Positions 41,567 to 49,646 of a DNA stretch of 64,000 nt are shown piece after piece. The translations under genes were made by a program, and so were the position numbers. The notes under the pieces were generated by a model, which searched no databases, had not been told where the DNA came from, and saw only the letters and a program-made list of their open reading frames with translations. The first letter of the stretch is position 1, and every line of letters starts with the position of its first letter. The stretch is from CAVUDO01 sp963740255 (lineage in GTDB: Bacteria > Actinomycetota > Actinomycetes > Mycobacteriales > Cryptosporangiaceae): the NCBI GenBank assembly GCA_963740255.1, contig CAVUDO010000006.1, positions 620,001 to 684,000 on the forward strand, given 5' to 3'.

Positions 41567-42637
41567 ATGGTTCATCCGGCAATCCGGCGAACCGCGACGC
41601 TCGCCTCGCTGGCGGCCGAGCTCGGGGTGTCGCGGACGACGGTCTCCAACGCCTACAACCGGCCCGACCAGCTCTCCTCCCAGCTCCGTACGCGTGTGCT
41701 GGAAGCAGCCAAGCGGCTCGGCTATCCCGGACCCGATCCGCTGGCCCGGTCGCTGCGCACCCGCCGCGCCGGCGCGATCGGCCTGCTGCTGACCGAGACG
41801 CTCTCCTACGCGTTCCGCGACCCGGCGGCCGTGCAGTTCCTGGAGGGCCTGGCCCAGGAGTGCGAGGACGCCAGGATGGGCCTGCTGCTGGTGCCGGCGG
41901 TGCCGGGCTCGGGCACCGACCCCGCCCTGGCCGCCGGCGCCGCCGTGGACGGGTTCATCGTCTACTCCCTGCCGCACGGCGATCCGCACCTGGACGCGGT
42001 GCTGGCCCGGCCCATTCCGACGGTGATCGTGGACGAGCCGCTCGGCGTGACCACCGCCGACTTCGTCGGCATCGACGACGGGGCGTCCGCGGCCTCGGTG
42101 GGCCGGCATCTGGCGCAGCTCGGCCACACCCGGGTCGGGATCCTCTGCAGCCGCACCGGCCCCGAGCGCCGCGACGGCCCGGTGAGCCTCGAACGCCAGC
42201 GCACGGCACCGTACGACGTGGTGCGGCTGCGGGTGGACGGGTTGGTCGGCGGGCTCGGCGTCCGCCGTGCCGACGTGCCGGTGTGGGAGTGCTGGGAGCA
42301 CACCGCGAGCGCCGGCGAGCGCCTCGCGTCCCAGCTGCTGGACGCCCATCCCGGACTGACAGCCGTCGCGTGCAGCACGGACATCCTGGCGTTCGGTGCG
42401 CTGCGCGCCGCGGCCGCCCGGGGCGTCGACGTGCCCGGGGCGCTCACCGTGACCGGCTTCGACGACGTGCCCGAGGCGGAGTCGGCGGGCCTGACGACGG
42501 TGGCCCAGCCGCATGCGGAAAAGGGCCGGGCCGCTTGGCGCCTGTTCAGCCGTCCCGACCGCGAGACCACCGGGCCGGCCCGCGAGTGCATCCCCACCCG
42601 CCTGGTCGTCCGCTCCTCCTCCGCCGCGTTGGTCTAG
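41567..42637 (+). CDS. LacI-family transcriptional regulator
   Basis: A 356-residue regulator. N-terminal HTH: ATLASLAAELGVSRTTVSNA, YNRPDQLSSQLRTRVLEAAK. The periplasmic-binding-protein-like core begins RTRRAGAIGLLLTETLSYAF and continues IVDEPLGVTTADFVGIDDGA, with the closing PGALTVTGFDDVPEAESAGL. The effector is unknown; no sugar transporter or glycosidase gene is adjacent, so its target is not evident. It starts at ATG 41567, 76 bases after rlmB. Confidence 0.93.
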   Translation: MVHPAIRRTATLASLAAELGVSRTTVSNAYNRPDQLSSQLRTRVLEAAKRLGYPGPDPLARSLRTRRAGAIGLLLTETLSYAFRDPAAVQFLEGLAQECEDARMGLLLVPAVPGSGTDPALAAGAAVDGFIVYSLPHGDPHLDAVLARPIPTVIVDEPLGVTTADFVGIDDGASAASVGRHLAQLGHTRVGILCSRTGPERRDGPVSLERQRTAPYDVVRLRVDGLVGGLGVRRADVPVWECWEHTASAGERLASQLLDAHPGLTAVACSTDILAFGALRAAAARGVDVPGALTVTGFDDVPEAESAGLTTVAQPHAEKGRAAWRLFSRPDRETTGPARECIPTRLVVRSSSAALV

Positions 42638-42645
42638 CCTCTCGC

Positions 42646-42671
42646 GCCCGGACGCTGACGCGGCGTCGGGC
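42646..42671 (+). terminator. Short hairpin after the LacI-family gene
   Basis: GCCCGGACGC (42646-42655) and GCGTCGGGC (42663-42671) form a 9-bp stem with one bulge, eight bases after the stop. No T tract. Confidence 0.35.
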
Positions 42672-42715
42672 CGCACCTGCCGGGGCTTGTCGGTGTGGTG
42701 CGTCAGGATGAGCGG

Positions 42716-43264
42716 GTGCGGACGAACAGCGACCTGTACCTCGCGCTGCGGGAGCTGGGGCAGCGCGCCTCGGCCCGCCGGCCGTTGGAGGAGTACCTGC
42801 GGGCGTTCTGGTCGCTGGGCTACGAGCGGTGCGACACCGAAGTGTTCGGTGCGGGCGACCTGGTGACGCTGGCCGAGTCCGCGCTCTTGGCCGAGGCGCC
42901 GGCGCCGGACGGTGCCTGGGCCCGGGAGGACCTGGGCGACGAGGTGCCGGACGGGTTCGCGGGCTGGTCACGGGTGCTGCGGGCGCAGATCTGCGACCTG
43001 GGCGAACTGGCGGGTGCCGACGTTGCTCCGCTCTGGGGCGCCACCGCGCCTCGGGCGTCCGGCCGCCGGCCGACGACGGCGAGCTGGGTCAACCTCGAGG
43101 TGGCGTCCTACCTGGAGGGTGGGGCGCAGGGCGCGTTCGGAGGCTGGCGCCCGGAGTTCGACAACGCCGAGGTGGACGCCGAGCCTGTCGCGCCGATGCC
43201 GCTGCGCCCGCTGGGGTGGCACGACCTGACGCTCTTCGCGGTGTGCGGGCAGAGTTACGAGTGA
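42716..43264 (+). CDS. Conserved hypothetical protein
   Basis: A 182-residue soluble protein with no recognised domain: DLYLALRELGQRASARRPLE, LRAFWSLGYERCDTEVFGAG, LGDEVPDGFAGWSRVLRAQI, YLEGGAQGAFGGWRPEFDNA, LGWHDLTLFAVCGQSYE. Rich in Trp and acidic residues. GTG 42716 is preferred because AGGATGAG lies just upstream (the same ribosome site occurs before two other genes here); GTG 42695 is the alternative. Codon pattern (G/C third positions) supports coding. Confidence 0.7.
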   Translation: MRTNSDLYLALRELGQRASARRPLEEYLRAFWSLGYERCDTEVFGAGDLVTLAESALLAEAPAPDGAWAREDLGDEVPDGFAGWSRVLRAQICDLGELAGADVAPLWGATAPRASGRRPTTASWVNLEVASYLEGGAQGAFGGWRPEFDNAEVDAEPVAPMPLRPLGWHDLTLFAVCGQSYE

Positions 43265-43304
43265 CGCCCCGCCGGCCCGTCCCGGCTACGATCACGGTGC
43301 ACGT

Positions 43305-43377
43305 GCTGGCGTGGCGCAACTGGCAGCGCATCCGACTTGTAATCGGAAGGTTAGGGGTTCGATTCCCCTCGCCAGCT
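43305..43377 (+). tRNA. tRNA-Thr (anticodon UGU)
   Basis: A full cloverleaf: acceptor GCTGGCG (43305-43311) pairs with CGCCAGC (43370-43376); D stem GCGC/GCGC; anticodon stem TCCGA/TCGGA with loop CTTGTAA, giving anticodon TGT; T stem AGGGG/CCCCT with loop TTCGATT. CCA is not encoded. U at position 33 is present. The anticodon reads ACA and, by wobble, ACG threonine codons. Confidence 0.96.
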
Positions 43378-43673
43378 CCGAAACCCCAGTTCAGCGGCCG
43401 GTGTGGCTTGATCGGCCGTTTCTCCGCAGGCACGGTTTACGCACAGGACGTCCTCCGGCGGTGACGTCAGACGCCGAAGCACGCATGCTGGGCCGCGTCA
43501 GGTCTGCTTGTGCGGCTACGAGGGCGAGCGTGCGGACACCAAATTCAGCGCGCTGATCCGGGACTGGGTAGACCTGGGTCTGGCAGGCCAGGCCCGCCGC
43601 CCGTTCGGACAGCCCTGACGATGGACAAGTCCGGTACCGGAAGGTGGCATGGGCGCCGCCGTCGGCGTACGCC
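43378..43673. other. Intergenic stretch after tRNA-Thr
   Basis: 296 bases with no supported gene. One frame (about 43484-43618) reads VCLCGYEGERADTKFSALIR and ends FGQP before TGA, which looks protein-like but has no start or ribosome site; it may be a gene relic. No attachment-site duplication of the tRNA 3' end is seen in the stretch. Confidence 0.35.
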
Positions 43674-44096
43674 TCAGGTGACGGTATGCCAGATCGCCAG
43701 ACCGAGGTAGGTGACCGTGAGGGCGCAGAACGTCAGATTCAGCATCACGTGTCCGACGCGGTAACGCACGCCGCGTGGCCAGTCGGCGGCGGAGAACCAG
43801 AAGGCGTCCACACCCAGCCGCACCAGCCAGTAGAGGCCGATGAAGACCGCGAGCGCCACCGCGGCCCGGTCGCCGCGCAGGAGCTCGTCGTGCAGCACCA
43901 CCGTGAGCACACCGAAGGCCAGGTAGGTGAACACGACGTATCCGCCGAAGACCCAGAACACCTTGCGGTTGAACGGTCGGAGCTTGGCCAGGTCGGCCCG
44001 CCACCCCAGCGCGCCGGGCACCTGGACGCTGACCAGCAGCAGGCAGAAGTGCGCCGCGGCACCGAGCCAGATCGCGATGTCGAACAGCCGGGTCAC
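43674..44096 (-). CDS. Small multi-pass membrane protein
   Basis: A 140-residue membrane protein with four hydrophobic segments (LFDIAIWLGAAAHFCLLLVS, VFWVFGGYVVFTYLAFGVLT, AVALAVFIGLYWLVRLGVDA, VMLNLTFCALTVTYLGLAIW). GTG 44096 overlaps the stop of the MBOAT-like gene by four bases (GTGA at 44093-44096), so it is the second gene of that operon. Family unknown. A frame open far upstream of this start belongs in part to the MBOAT gene and is not a single protein. Confidence 0.75.
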   Translation of the reverse strand: MTRLFDIAIWLGAAAHFCLLLVSVQVPGALGWRADLAKLRPFNRKVFWVFGGYVVFTYLAFGVLTVVLHDELLRGDRAAVALAVFIGLYWLVRLGVDAFWFSAADWPRGVRYRVGHVMLNLTFCALTVTYLGLAIWHTVT

Positions 44097-44948
44097 GGTG
44101 ACCTCCACGAGAAGAGCGGGACGACCAGTGCGTCCCGGAACGCGCTGTGGAACAGCAGGGGGAGGGGGAGCAGGAGCCAGGCCCAGGTCCAGAGCCGCGC
44201 GAGCGGGCCGGGCCAGTGGGCCACGCGTAGCCGCGGCTCGGCCTGCGTCAGCACGGCGTGCACCGCGAAGTACGCCATCGGCCCGCCGAACCCGCGCCCG
44301 ACCGGAAGGCTGATCGCCAACTCGTGGAACAGGCCCGAGAATCCGAACGCGGCCGGCCGCGCCCATCGCCCGCAGGGGCCGCAGCAGGCGGAGCAGGTAG
44401 ACGAGGTTGAGCTCGACGTAGGCGAGGTTCCACCGGCGTGACCAGAACTCGCCGAGCGTCCGGCTGAGCAGCGGGTCGCGGAACAGCCGGCGGACGCTGT
44501 AGCCGGCCCGCCGGAACGTGCCGGTCAGGACGTCGGACAAGCCCAGGTGCACGGTCGTGAGGAGGACCGCGATGCCGAGCCAACCTGTGGTGGCGTCGCC
44601 GAGTCGCGCTGCGGCCCAGGTCAACGCCGCCCAGCCCGTCAGCCCGAGCGTCATGACGACGAGCCCACGGCGCGTCCACGGCCACGACCGGTCGGCTGCG
44701 GTCCGGGCACGGAACGGCCGCGGGTCGAAGCCCGGCCAGGCCAGCGCGGCGACCAGCCCGGCGCCGCGGGGCCTCGGCCCGTTGGTCAGTACCACCGCCT
44801 TGATCGAGACGTACAGCGACCCGACCACCACGAGCAGCCGCATCCCCGGCGGGAGGAACGGGACGGTTGCCAACGCGGCCGCGAGAGCGGCGGCCGGAGT
44901 CAAGACGCTAACTAACACTCCTAGAGTGAACACTAGCGAGGTATTCAC
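44093..44948 (-). CDS. MBOAT/wax-synthase-like membrane O-acyltransferase, apparent frameshift
   Basis: The upstream part reads LLVVVGSLYVSIKAVVLTNG, GFDPRPFRA, SRTLGEFWSRRWNLAYVELN and LVYLLRLLRPL (the FWxRRWN motif of wax synthase/MBOAT proteins). Past about 44350 the frame becomes noise, while one frame over the sequence FGFSGLFHELAISLPVGRGF continues, containing the expected catalytic His (FHE) region, to the end LFHSAFRDALVVPLFSW. The region length is 3n+1, so one extra base near 44345-44365 would explain it. The longest start (GTG 44948) overlaps the divergent MerR promoter; ATG 44843 is more likely. Likely role: acyl transfer to an alcohol or lipid. Confidence 0.65.
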
Positions 44949-44958
44949 TGGCTAGTGT
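44916..44958. promoter_or_regulatory. Palindromic operator region between the MBOAT operon and MerR gene
   Basis: Two inverted repeats: CACTC-CTA-GAGTG (44916-44928), and ACACTAGC (44930-44937) with GCTAGTGT (44951-44958) 13 bases apart. Together they occupy the divergent promoter region, as expected for MerR-type control. The left genes are the probable target; the second arm overlaps the MerR GTG start region. Confidence 0.55.
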
Positions 44959-44965
44959 GACGTGC

Positions 44966-45670
44966 ATGACTGCGGAGTTCACCGTGGAGGAGCTGGCCAC
45001 CGAGGCGGGTACCCGGACCTCGACAGTCCGGATGTACCAGGCCCGCGGTCTCCTCGCCCCACCCGAGGTGCGGGGCCGGGTGGGCTACTACACCCAGCCG
45101 CACCTCGACCGGCTGCGCGCCATCGCGCGGCTCCAGGAGCGCGGCTACTCCCTGGCCGCGATCAAGGAGCTCTTTGACGGCTGGTCGAGCGGCGTCAGCC
45201 TCGGTGACCTGCTCGGACTGGCCGGTCGGCGCGAACCGGCCACGCTCGGAATCGACGACTTCGCCGCGCTCTTCCCGGATGGCACCGTCGACCCCGAGGT
45301 CGTCCGGCGCGCGATCGAGCTGGGCCTGGTCGCGCTCGACGAGGATGCGGGTGCGCTGCTGGTGCCCAGCCGCACGTTCGTCGAGGTCGGCAGGGAGTTG
45401 GCCCGCCACGGCGTGCCGACCGACGTCGGCCTGGACGAGTACGAGTTGTTGGCCGCTGACGTCCGGCGGATCGCCGAGCGGTATGTGGCCGTGTTCGAGC
45501 GGTACGTCGTCGGTGACGACCCGGCGCAAGCTCCGCCCGAACGGCTCGCGGAGCTCGGGGCCGCGATGGACCGGTTCCGCGGCCTCGCCAGGGAGTTCGT
45601 CGGCGAGGCGCTGGAGCGCGCGTTGGACGAGGCTGCCGCAGCCGCGGCCGCGAAGTACGGCAGGTCGTAG
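44966..45670 (+). CDS. MerR-family transcriptional regulator
   Basis: A regulator of about 234 residues. HTH: FTVEELATEAGTRTSTVRMY, QARGLLAPPEVRGRVGYYTQ, then the MerR dimerisation helix LDRLRAIARLQERGYSLAAI. The large C-terminal part (DFAALFPDGTVDPEVVRRAI; LLAADVRRIAERYVAVFERY) is a ligand-type helical domain without the metal Cys pattern, so an organic effector is more likely than a metal. ATG 44966 is preferred over GTG 44957. It is divergent from the MBOAT-like operon, with palindromes between them. Confidence 0.9.
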   Translation: MTAEFTVEELATEAGTRTSTVRMYQARGLLAPPEVRGRVGYYTQPHLDRLRAIARLQERGYSLAAIKELFDGWSSGVSLGDLLGLAGRREPATLGIDDFAALFPDGTVDPEVVRRAIELGLVALDEDAGALLVPSRTFVEVGRELARHGVPTDVGLDEYELLAADVRRIAERYVAVFERYVVGDDPAQAPPERLAELGAAMDRFRGLAREFVGEALERALDEAAAAAAAKYGRS

Positions 45671-45804
45671 CAAGCATGGCCGCCGCGGCGGGAGACGTTC
45701 GTCAACAGGGTGCATGTAGTCCCCAGATCGCGGACTGGTGGGTGGTGGGCATCCGAGACTCGGGCAAGCTCGGACGGGTCGGTCGGAGGTCCGGGGGAGG
45801 CGCC

Positions 45805-46122
45805 ATGTCTGCGGAGAGTGGCCGGTTGGATGCCGAGGCGCGTGCGCTGAGAGCGCTGGCCGGGAACCTGGAGTCGCTGCTCGAACGTCCGTGGCGGCTG
45901 CTCCATCGGATGATGCGGCAGCAGGATCTGGTCGGCCCGGTCGCTCAGGACACCGGGCGGGAGCTGGGCCGTGCCCGCGGCGTGCTGGGACGCATCGCGG
46001 GCGAGCTGCGGCGAGCTGCCGCCGCCCGGGCGTACCGTTCGCGATGGATCGAGGACCACGACTCGGCCGCCGAGGACGTCGAGGACTTCGTCACCGGCCG
46101 CGACCGCACGCCCTGGTCGTGA
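45805..46122 (+). CDS. Small helical protein of unknown function
   Basis: A 105-residue protein, almost all helix: LDAEARALRALAGNLESLLE, then RPWRLLHRMMRQQDLVGPVA and a second helix ARGVLGRIAGELRRAAAARA, followed by an acidic end. The two-helix hairpin with a short turn resembles WXG100/ESX-type secreted proteins, but no WxG is present. ATG 45805 is preceded by GGGGGAGG. It faces, convergently, a DUF1023 hydrolase gene; in actinomycetes such small helical proteins are often found with DUF1023 hydrolases. A functional pair is inferred. Confidence 0.7.
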   Translation: MSAESGRLDAEARALRALAGNLESLLERPWRLLHRMMRQQDLVGPVAQDTGRELGRARGVLGRIAGELRRAAAARAYRSRWIEDHDSAAEDVEDFVTGRDRTPWS

Positions 46123-46250
46123 TCGCGTCCGATCGCCCGCCACCGCCACCGCCACCGCCACTGCTGCCGACGGTGACGGTGACGGTGACGCTGGATGGGC
46201 GGCACCTGCGCGGCCAGGGCCGTGCCTATGCCGGCGGTCGGGGGCGACGC

Positions 46251-47891
46251 CTACGCCACGCGGCCGGCGCCGAGGTGCCAGCCTGGCTGGTAGGCCAGAC
46301 GGACGGCACGCGTCGTGCCCTCCACGACGATGGCCCGCACCAGTCCCGAACGCGCCAGGTGCCACGCGAACTCCGCCGGCGTGAGGTACGCGGACATGCC
46401 GGAATCGCGGTAGGCGGCGACGCACGCCGCCGTCAGCGCGATCTGGTCGACCTTGCCCCCGGCCAGCAGCAGGGCGATCCGTCCCTCCACCCTGGCCACC
46501 GCGTCCGCTGCGACCTCCGGTGGGCACTCCGCCCGGAGCCGTCGCGACAGCGCCCGCAACTCGTCGCCATGTCGACTATGCAGAGTGGACAGTGCCGGCG
46601 CCACCGGAGTGCCGGCGACCACCGCGGCCAGGCTGGTGAGCGCGGCGCCGGTGAAGTACGACATGTGCCCTCTCGCCGGGCCGGCGTCGAGCGTCCGCAC
46701 GCCCGCCAGGTCAACCGGGTCGCCGCCGTGCCACTCGGTGATCGAGGCGAGGTCGTCCGGAGTCCGCATCGCGAACACGGGGTAGCCCGGCGGAAGGCCG
46801 AGATCGGCGGTGGCGTGCACGGACCGGCCCAGGCCGGGCGAGCCGAGCACGACCAGCCGGTCGGGACGGGCGCCGTCGCGGACGGCGTACGCCGCCACCA
46901 GCGAACCGTAGCTGTGTCCGAGCACCGTGACCGGCGCGTCCGCCCGGAGGCCGGCGAGGAATCCGTGCAGCGCCACGCCGCCCCGTTCGGCCTGGTCGGT
47001 GAGCACCGCACCGGACAGCTCCGGTGCGTCGTAGCCCAACCAGACCACGACGGCCGTCCCGGGCTTCGCGGCGGCCCGAAGCGCCCGGCCGTCACGCAGG
47101 TAGCCGCCGACGCTGTCGATCCGGGTGCCCGCGCCCGGCACGAGGACGGCGACCGAGGCGGCGGTGCCGAGGTCGCCCGCGGCCACAGCGAGCCGTCCGT
47201 CCTCGACCACGTGGTCGCCTACCCAACGCGGGGGCACGAAGACGGGTACGTCGGGCCCGCCTGGGGAGAGCAGCGTGTCGTAGGTGGCGAGTCGGCCGGT
47301 CAGCCGGGCGTAGTCCACCCACCGCGGGTCCGACCGGGCCGGTGGCGGCTGCCAGGCGTCCAGACGGGATTGTTCGGAGGCGCGGGTGCGGGCGACGCTC
47401 AGCCGGTTCGCGGCGTACCGCAGCCGGGTCGGCGCACCGTCCAGGTTGCCCACGAGCGCGGGTGCGAGGACCGCGAGGGTGGCCCGCTCCTCCGGTGTCC
47501 GGGCGGCGAACCACGCGTTCACGGCCTTCGCCCGCTCGTCGGGTGTCGCGTCGGTGGGCTGCGAAGCGAGCCAGCGCCGCAGGTCGTGGACCAGCGCCCG
47601 GGCCTGCGCGGGTGAAGGCGGCGGTGTCAGCGGAAGATTGGCCCACTCCAGTGCCCGGCACCACTCCCTCAGGCCCGGCGCGTCCACCTCGACCACCGCG
47701 GCGGACTGGCGCAGCTTCGCGGCGTGGCCGGCCAACCACCGCGCGATCCCCGGGGCCAACGAGAACTCGGCGTCCACACCGAGGTCCCGGCCGCGCTGTC
47801 GCAGCACGTGGAGCTCGCCGGCAGCCTCGTCCAGCAGGTCGGCCAGCCGCCGCGCCCCGGCCGGCTCGACGGCCACGTAACCCTCGCCCAT
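46251..47891 (-). CDS. DUF1023 alpha/beta hydrolase
   Basis: A 546-residue protein. The N-terminal about 200 residues are helical (LADLLDEAAGELHVLRQRGR, AVNAWFAARTPEERATLAVL), as in ESX-associated actinobacterial proteins. The C-terminal alpha/beta-hydrolase domain has the oxyanion/strand AVLVPGAGTRIDSVGG, the nucleophile elbow VTVLGHSYGSLVAAYA, VVLGSPGLGRSVHATADLGL and the catalytic-His region ARGHMSYF. No signal peptide. The start is ATG 47891. Substrates of DUF1023 hydrolases are not established; lipid or cell-envelope esters are likely. Confidence 0.88.
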   Translation of the reverse strand: MGEGYVAVEPAGARRLADLLDEAAGELHVLRQRGRDLGVDAEFSLAPGIARWLAGHAAKLRQSAAVVEVDAPGLREWCRALEWANLPLTPPPSPAQARALVHDLRRWLASQPTDATPDERAKAVNAWFAARTPEERATLAVLAPALVGNLDGAPTRLRYAANRLSVARTRASEQSRLDAWQPPPARSDPRWVDYARLTGRLATYDTLLSPGGPDVPVFVPPRWVGDHVVEDGRLAVAAGDLGTAASVAVLVPGAGTRIDSVGGYLRDGRALRAAAKPGTAVVVWLGYDAPELSGAVLTDQAERGGVALHGFLAGLRADAPVTVLGHSYGSLVAAYAVRDGARPDRLVVLGSPGLGRSVHATADLGLPPGYPVFAMRTPDDLASITEWHGGDPVDLAGVRTLDAGPARGHMSYFTGAALTSLAAVVAGTPVAPALSTLHSRHGDELRALSRRLRAECPPEVAADAVARVEGRIALLLAGGKVDQIALTAACVAAYRDSGMSAYLTPAEFAWHLARSGLVRAIVVEGTTRAVRLAYQPGWHLGAGRVA

Positions 47892-48025
47892 ACCGCACCC
47901 CCTCGTCAGGGATCCGAGCGTGCCAGCCCGCGGCTGCTGCTGGACGTCTGTCCACAGGCGGGCAGTTGTCCACAGTAGCGACGCCGGACGGACGCGACCC
48001 GTGCCGGCTGGCGGTAGGAAGGGCG

Positions 48026-49009
48026 TCAGTGCCGGGTGAGGGCGATCTCCACGGCGCCAGGGTCGGCGGCGATCCAGCACTCGCCGCCGATCGGGAACGT
48101 GTAGAGGGGGTTGGTGTGTCCGAAGTCGACATTGGCCAGCACGGGCAGTCCGGTGAGCTCGCGCTTGGTCGAGACGATGTGCGCGAGCAGGTCCCGGGTC
48201 ATGTCGCTGGCCTTCTGGAACCGTCCGACCACCAGGCCGAGGACTGGCCCGGCGGCCTGGAGCAGCGAGGTCAGGTCGCGGTCGAAGGTCTTGGCGTCCG
48301 TCTCGTGGTCGTCCTCGACGAAGAGCACCGTGCCCTCGAGCGGCGGCAGGTACGGCGTGCCCTGCAACAGGTTCAGCGTGCAGAGGTTCGCGCCGAGGAG
48401 TTGCCCGGACGCCGTGCCCGGTTGCAGCACCCACCAGCCGGAGTTCTCCTCCTGCGGCCGGCCGTCCTGCGCCTCGTACCAGTTGTCGTCGGTGAAGTAC
48501 GGGCTCGGTGCCCAGCGGACGGGTTCGGAGGTGAACACGCACCGGTGGAACGCGTCGATCGTCCGTTCGAGGTGGTCGCGCATGGCGAACGTGGAGAAGT
48601 GCGGGCCGGAGTAGGTGACGAGGTCGGACCGGGCCAGCAGCGCGTGTTGCAGAGCGGTGATGTCGGAGAACCCGGACAGCATCGTGGGGTGGGCGGCGAT
48701 CAGGTCGTAGTCCAGGTAGGGCAGCAGCTGGTTGACGTTGAAGCCGCCGATCACCGTGAGGATGCCGGCCACGTCCGGGTCGGCGAACGCGGCGTGCAGG
48801 TCGGCGACGCGTTCCTCGATCGTGGCGGTGCCCAGCGGGCCGTCCTTCCAGACGTGCTCGCCGTACGTGACCGTGACGCCGTACTCCTTCTCCAGCCGCC
48901 GCGCGGACTGCGCCGGCTGGTCGGGGGCGATCAGCCCCATCGAGAGGGACGGGGCGATCACGCGGAGCTGGTCACCAGCCCGCAGGCGAGGGGGGAGCTG
49001 CGGCTTCAT
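48026..49009 (-). CDS. S66-family peptidase (LD-carboxypeptidase/MccF-like)
   Basis: A 327-residue serine peptidase of family S66: RAGDQLRVIAPSLSMGLIA at the start, GILTVIGGFNVNQLLPYLDY, the nucleophile segment TMLSGFSDITALQHALLAR (Ser), TVLFVEDDHETDAKTFDRDL (catalytic Glu region) and the His segment VLANVDFGHTNPLYTFPIGG. Family members cleave the LD-bond in tetrapeptides of recycled murein, or, as MccF, inactivate microcin C-like compounds. Which activity applies is not clear; the extended C-terminal half and the neighbours do not decide. Confidence 0.9.
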   Translation of the reverse strand: MKPQLPPRLRAGDQLRVIAPSLSMGLIAPDQPAQSARRLEKEYGVTVTYGEHVWKDGPLGTATIEERVADLHAAFADPDVAGILTVIGGFNVNQLLPYLDYDLIAAHPTMLSGFSDITALQHALLARSDLVTYSGPHFSTFAMRDHLERTIDAFHRCVFTSEPVRWAPSPYFTDDNWYEAQDGRPQEENSGWWVLQPGTASGQLLGANLCTLNLLQGTPYLPPLEGTVLFVEDDHETDAKTFDRDLTSLLQAAGPVLGLVVGRFQKASDMTRDLLAHIVSTKRELTGLPVLANVDFGHTNPLYTFPIGGECWIAADPGAVEIALTRH

Positions 49010-49050
49010 GGCCCGACCCTAGGCGGCCGCGGCGACCGTTCGCGACCGGC

Positions 49051-49593
49051 TTACGCGCGCGGCAGGCCGAGGCCGTCGAGCACCTCGGCGCGGGGGAGCG
49101 CGGCCAGCGCGGCACCGGACACGGCCAGCTTCGAGCCGCGCAGCCCGCTGCCGACCACCAGCCACGGGGCCGCCGCAACCGCGCGGTCCAGCAGCACCGG
49201 CCACTCCGGCGGGAGGCCGAGCGGGGTCACCCCGCCGTACTCCATCCCGGTCGCGGCCACCACCTCCTCCAAGGGAGCGAACGAAACCTTCCGGACGTCC
49301 AGGTGCCGACGGACGAGCCCGTTCACGTCGGCCCGGGTGGTGGCGAGCACCATTACGGCGGCGTGCCGGGTCTCGCCGCCGCGGCGGCCGGCGACCACCA
49401 CGCAGTTCGCCGACTCGTCCGGCCGGACGCCGTACCGGGCGCAGAACGCCTCGGTGTCGGCGTCGGACGGGTCGATCTCGGCCACGGCGAGCGCGCCCGG
49501 GCCGCCCCAGGTGGCCGCGACCGCGGTCACGGCGGAGGCGAGCAGTTCGGGGTGGTCGGAGGCGGGCTTCCAGTCGAGCGGCACGGCGTTCAT
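49051..49593 (-). CDS. YbaK/EbsC-family (aminoacyl-tRNA deacylase-like) protein
   Basis: A 180-residue YbaK-type protein: ADTEAFCARYGVRPDESANC, VVVAGRRGGETRHAAVMVLA, LDVRKVSFAPLEEVVAATGM, EYGGVTPLGLPPEWPVLLDR, and VVGSGLRGSKLAVSGAALAA. The conserved Gly-Gly-Val-Thr-Pro and the later Gly-Ser-Gly pattern fit the prolyl-tRNA deacylase-like fold. Members clear mischarged tRNA (for example Ala- or Cys-tRNAPro); the specificity here is not assigned. Convergent spacing to its neighbours is short. Confidence 0.88.
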   Translation of the reverse strand: MNAVPLDWKPASDHPELLASAVTAVAATWGGPGALAVAEIDPSDADTEAFCARYGVRPDESANCVVVAGRRGGETRHAAVMVLATTRADVNGLVRRHLDVRKVSFAPLEEVVAATGMEYGGVTPLGLPPEWPVLLDRAVAAAPWLVVGSGLRGSKLAVSGAALAALPRAEVLDGLGLPRA

Positions 49594-49646
49594 CCTGCCC
49601 GCCGCAGTCGCGGACCGCGGTACCGGGAGCCCCTACGGTGGTCGGC

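Noticed and set aside
43089..43433. Minus-strand frame reading GAGEGNRTPNLPITSRMR across the tRNA
   Set aside because: It is the antisense of tRNA-Thr and its flank, a well-known spurious protein; there is no ribosome site and the tRNA cloverleaf is perfect.
43305..43673. tRNA-Thr as an integration site
   Set aside because: No duplicated 3' tRNA end, integrase or island boundary is seen nearby.
46139..46192. Simple-sequence tract (CCACCG and GGTGAC runs) as a functional element
   Set aside because: Short, intergenic, no partner gene depends on it; likely slippage.
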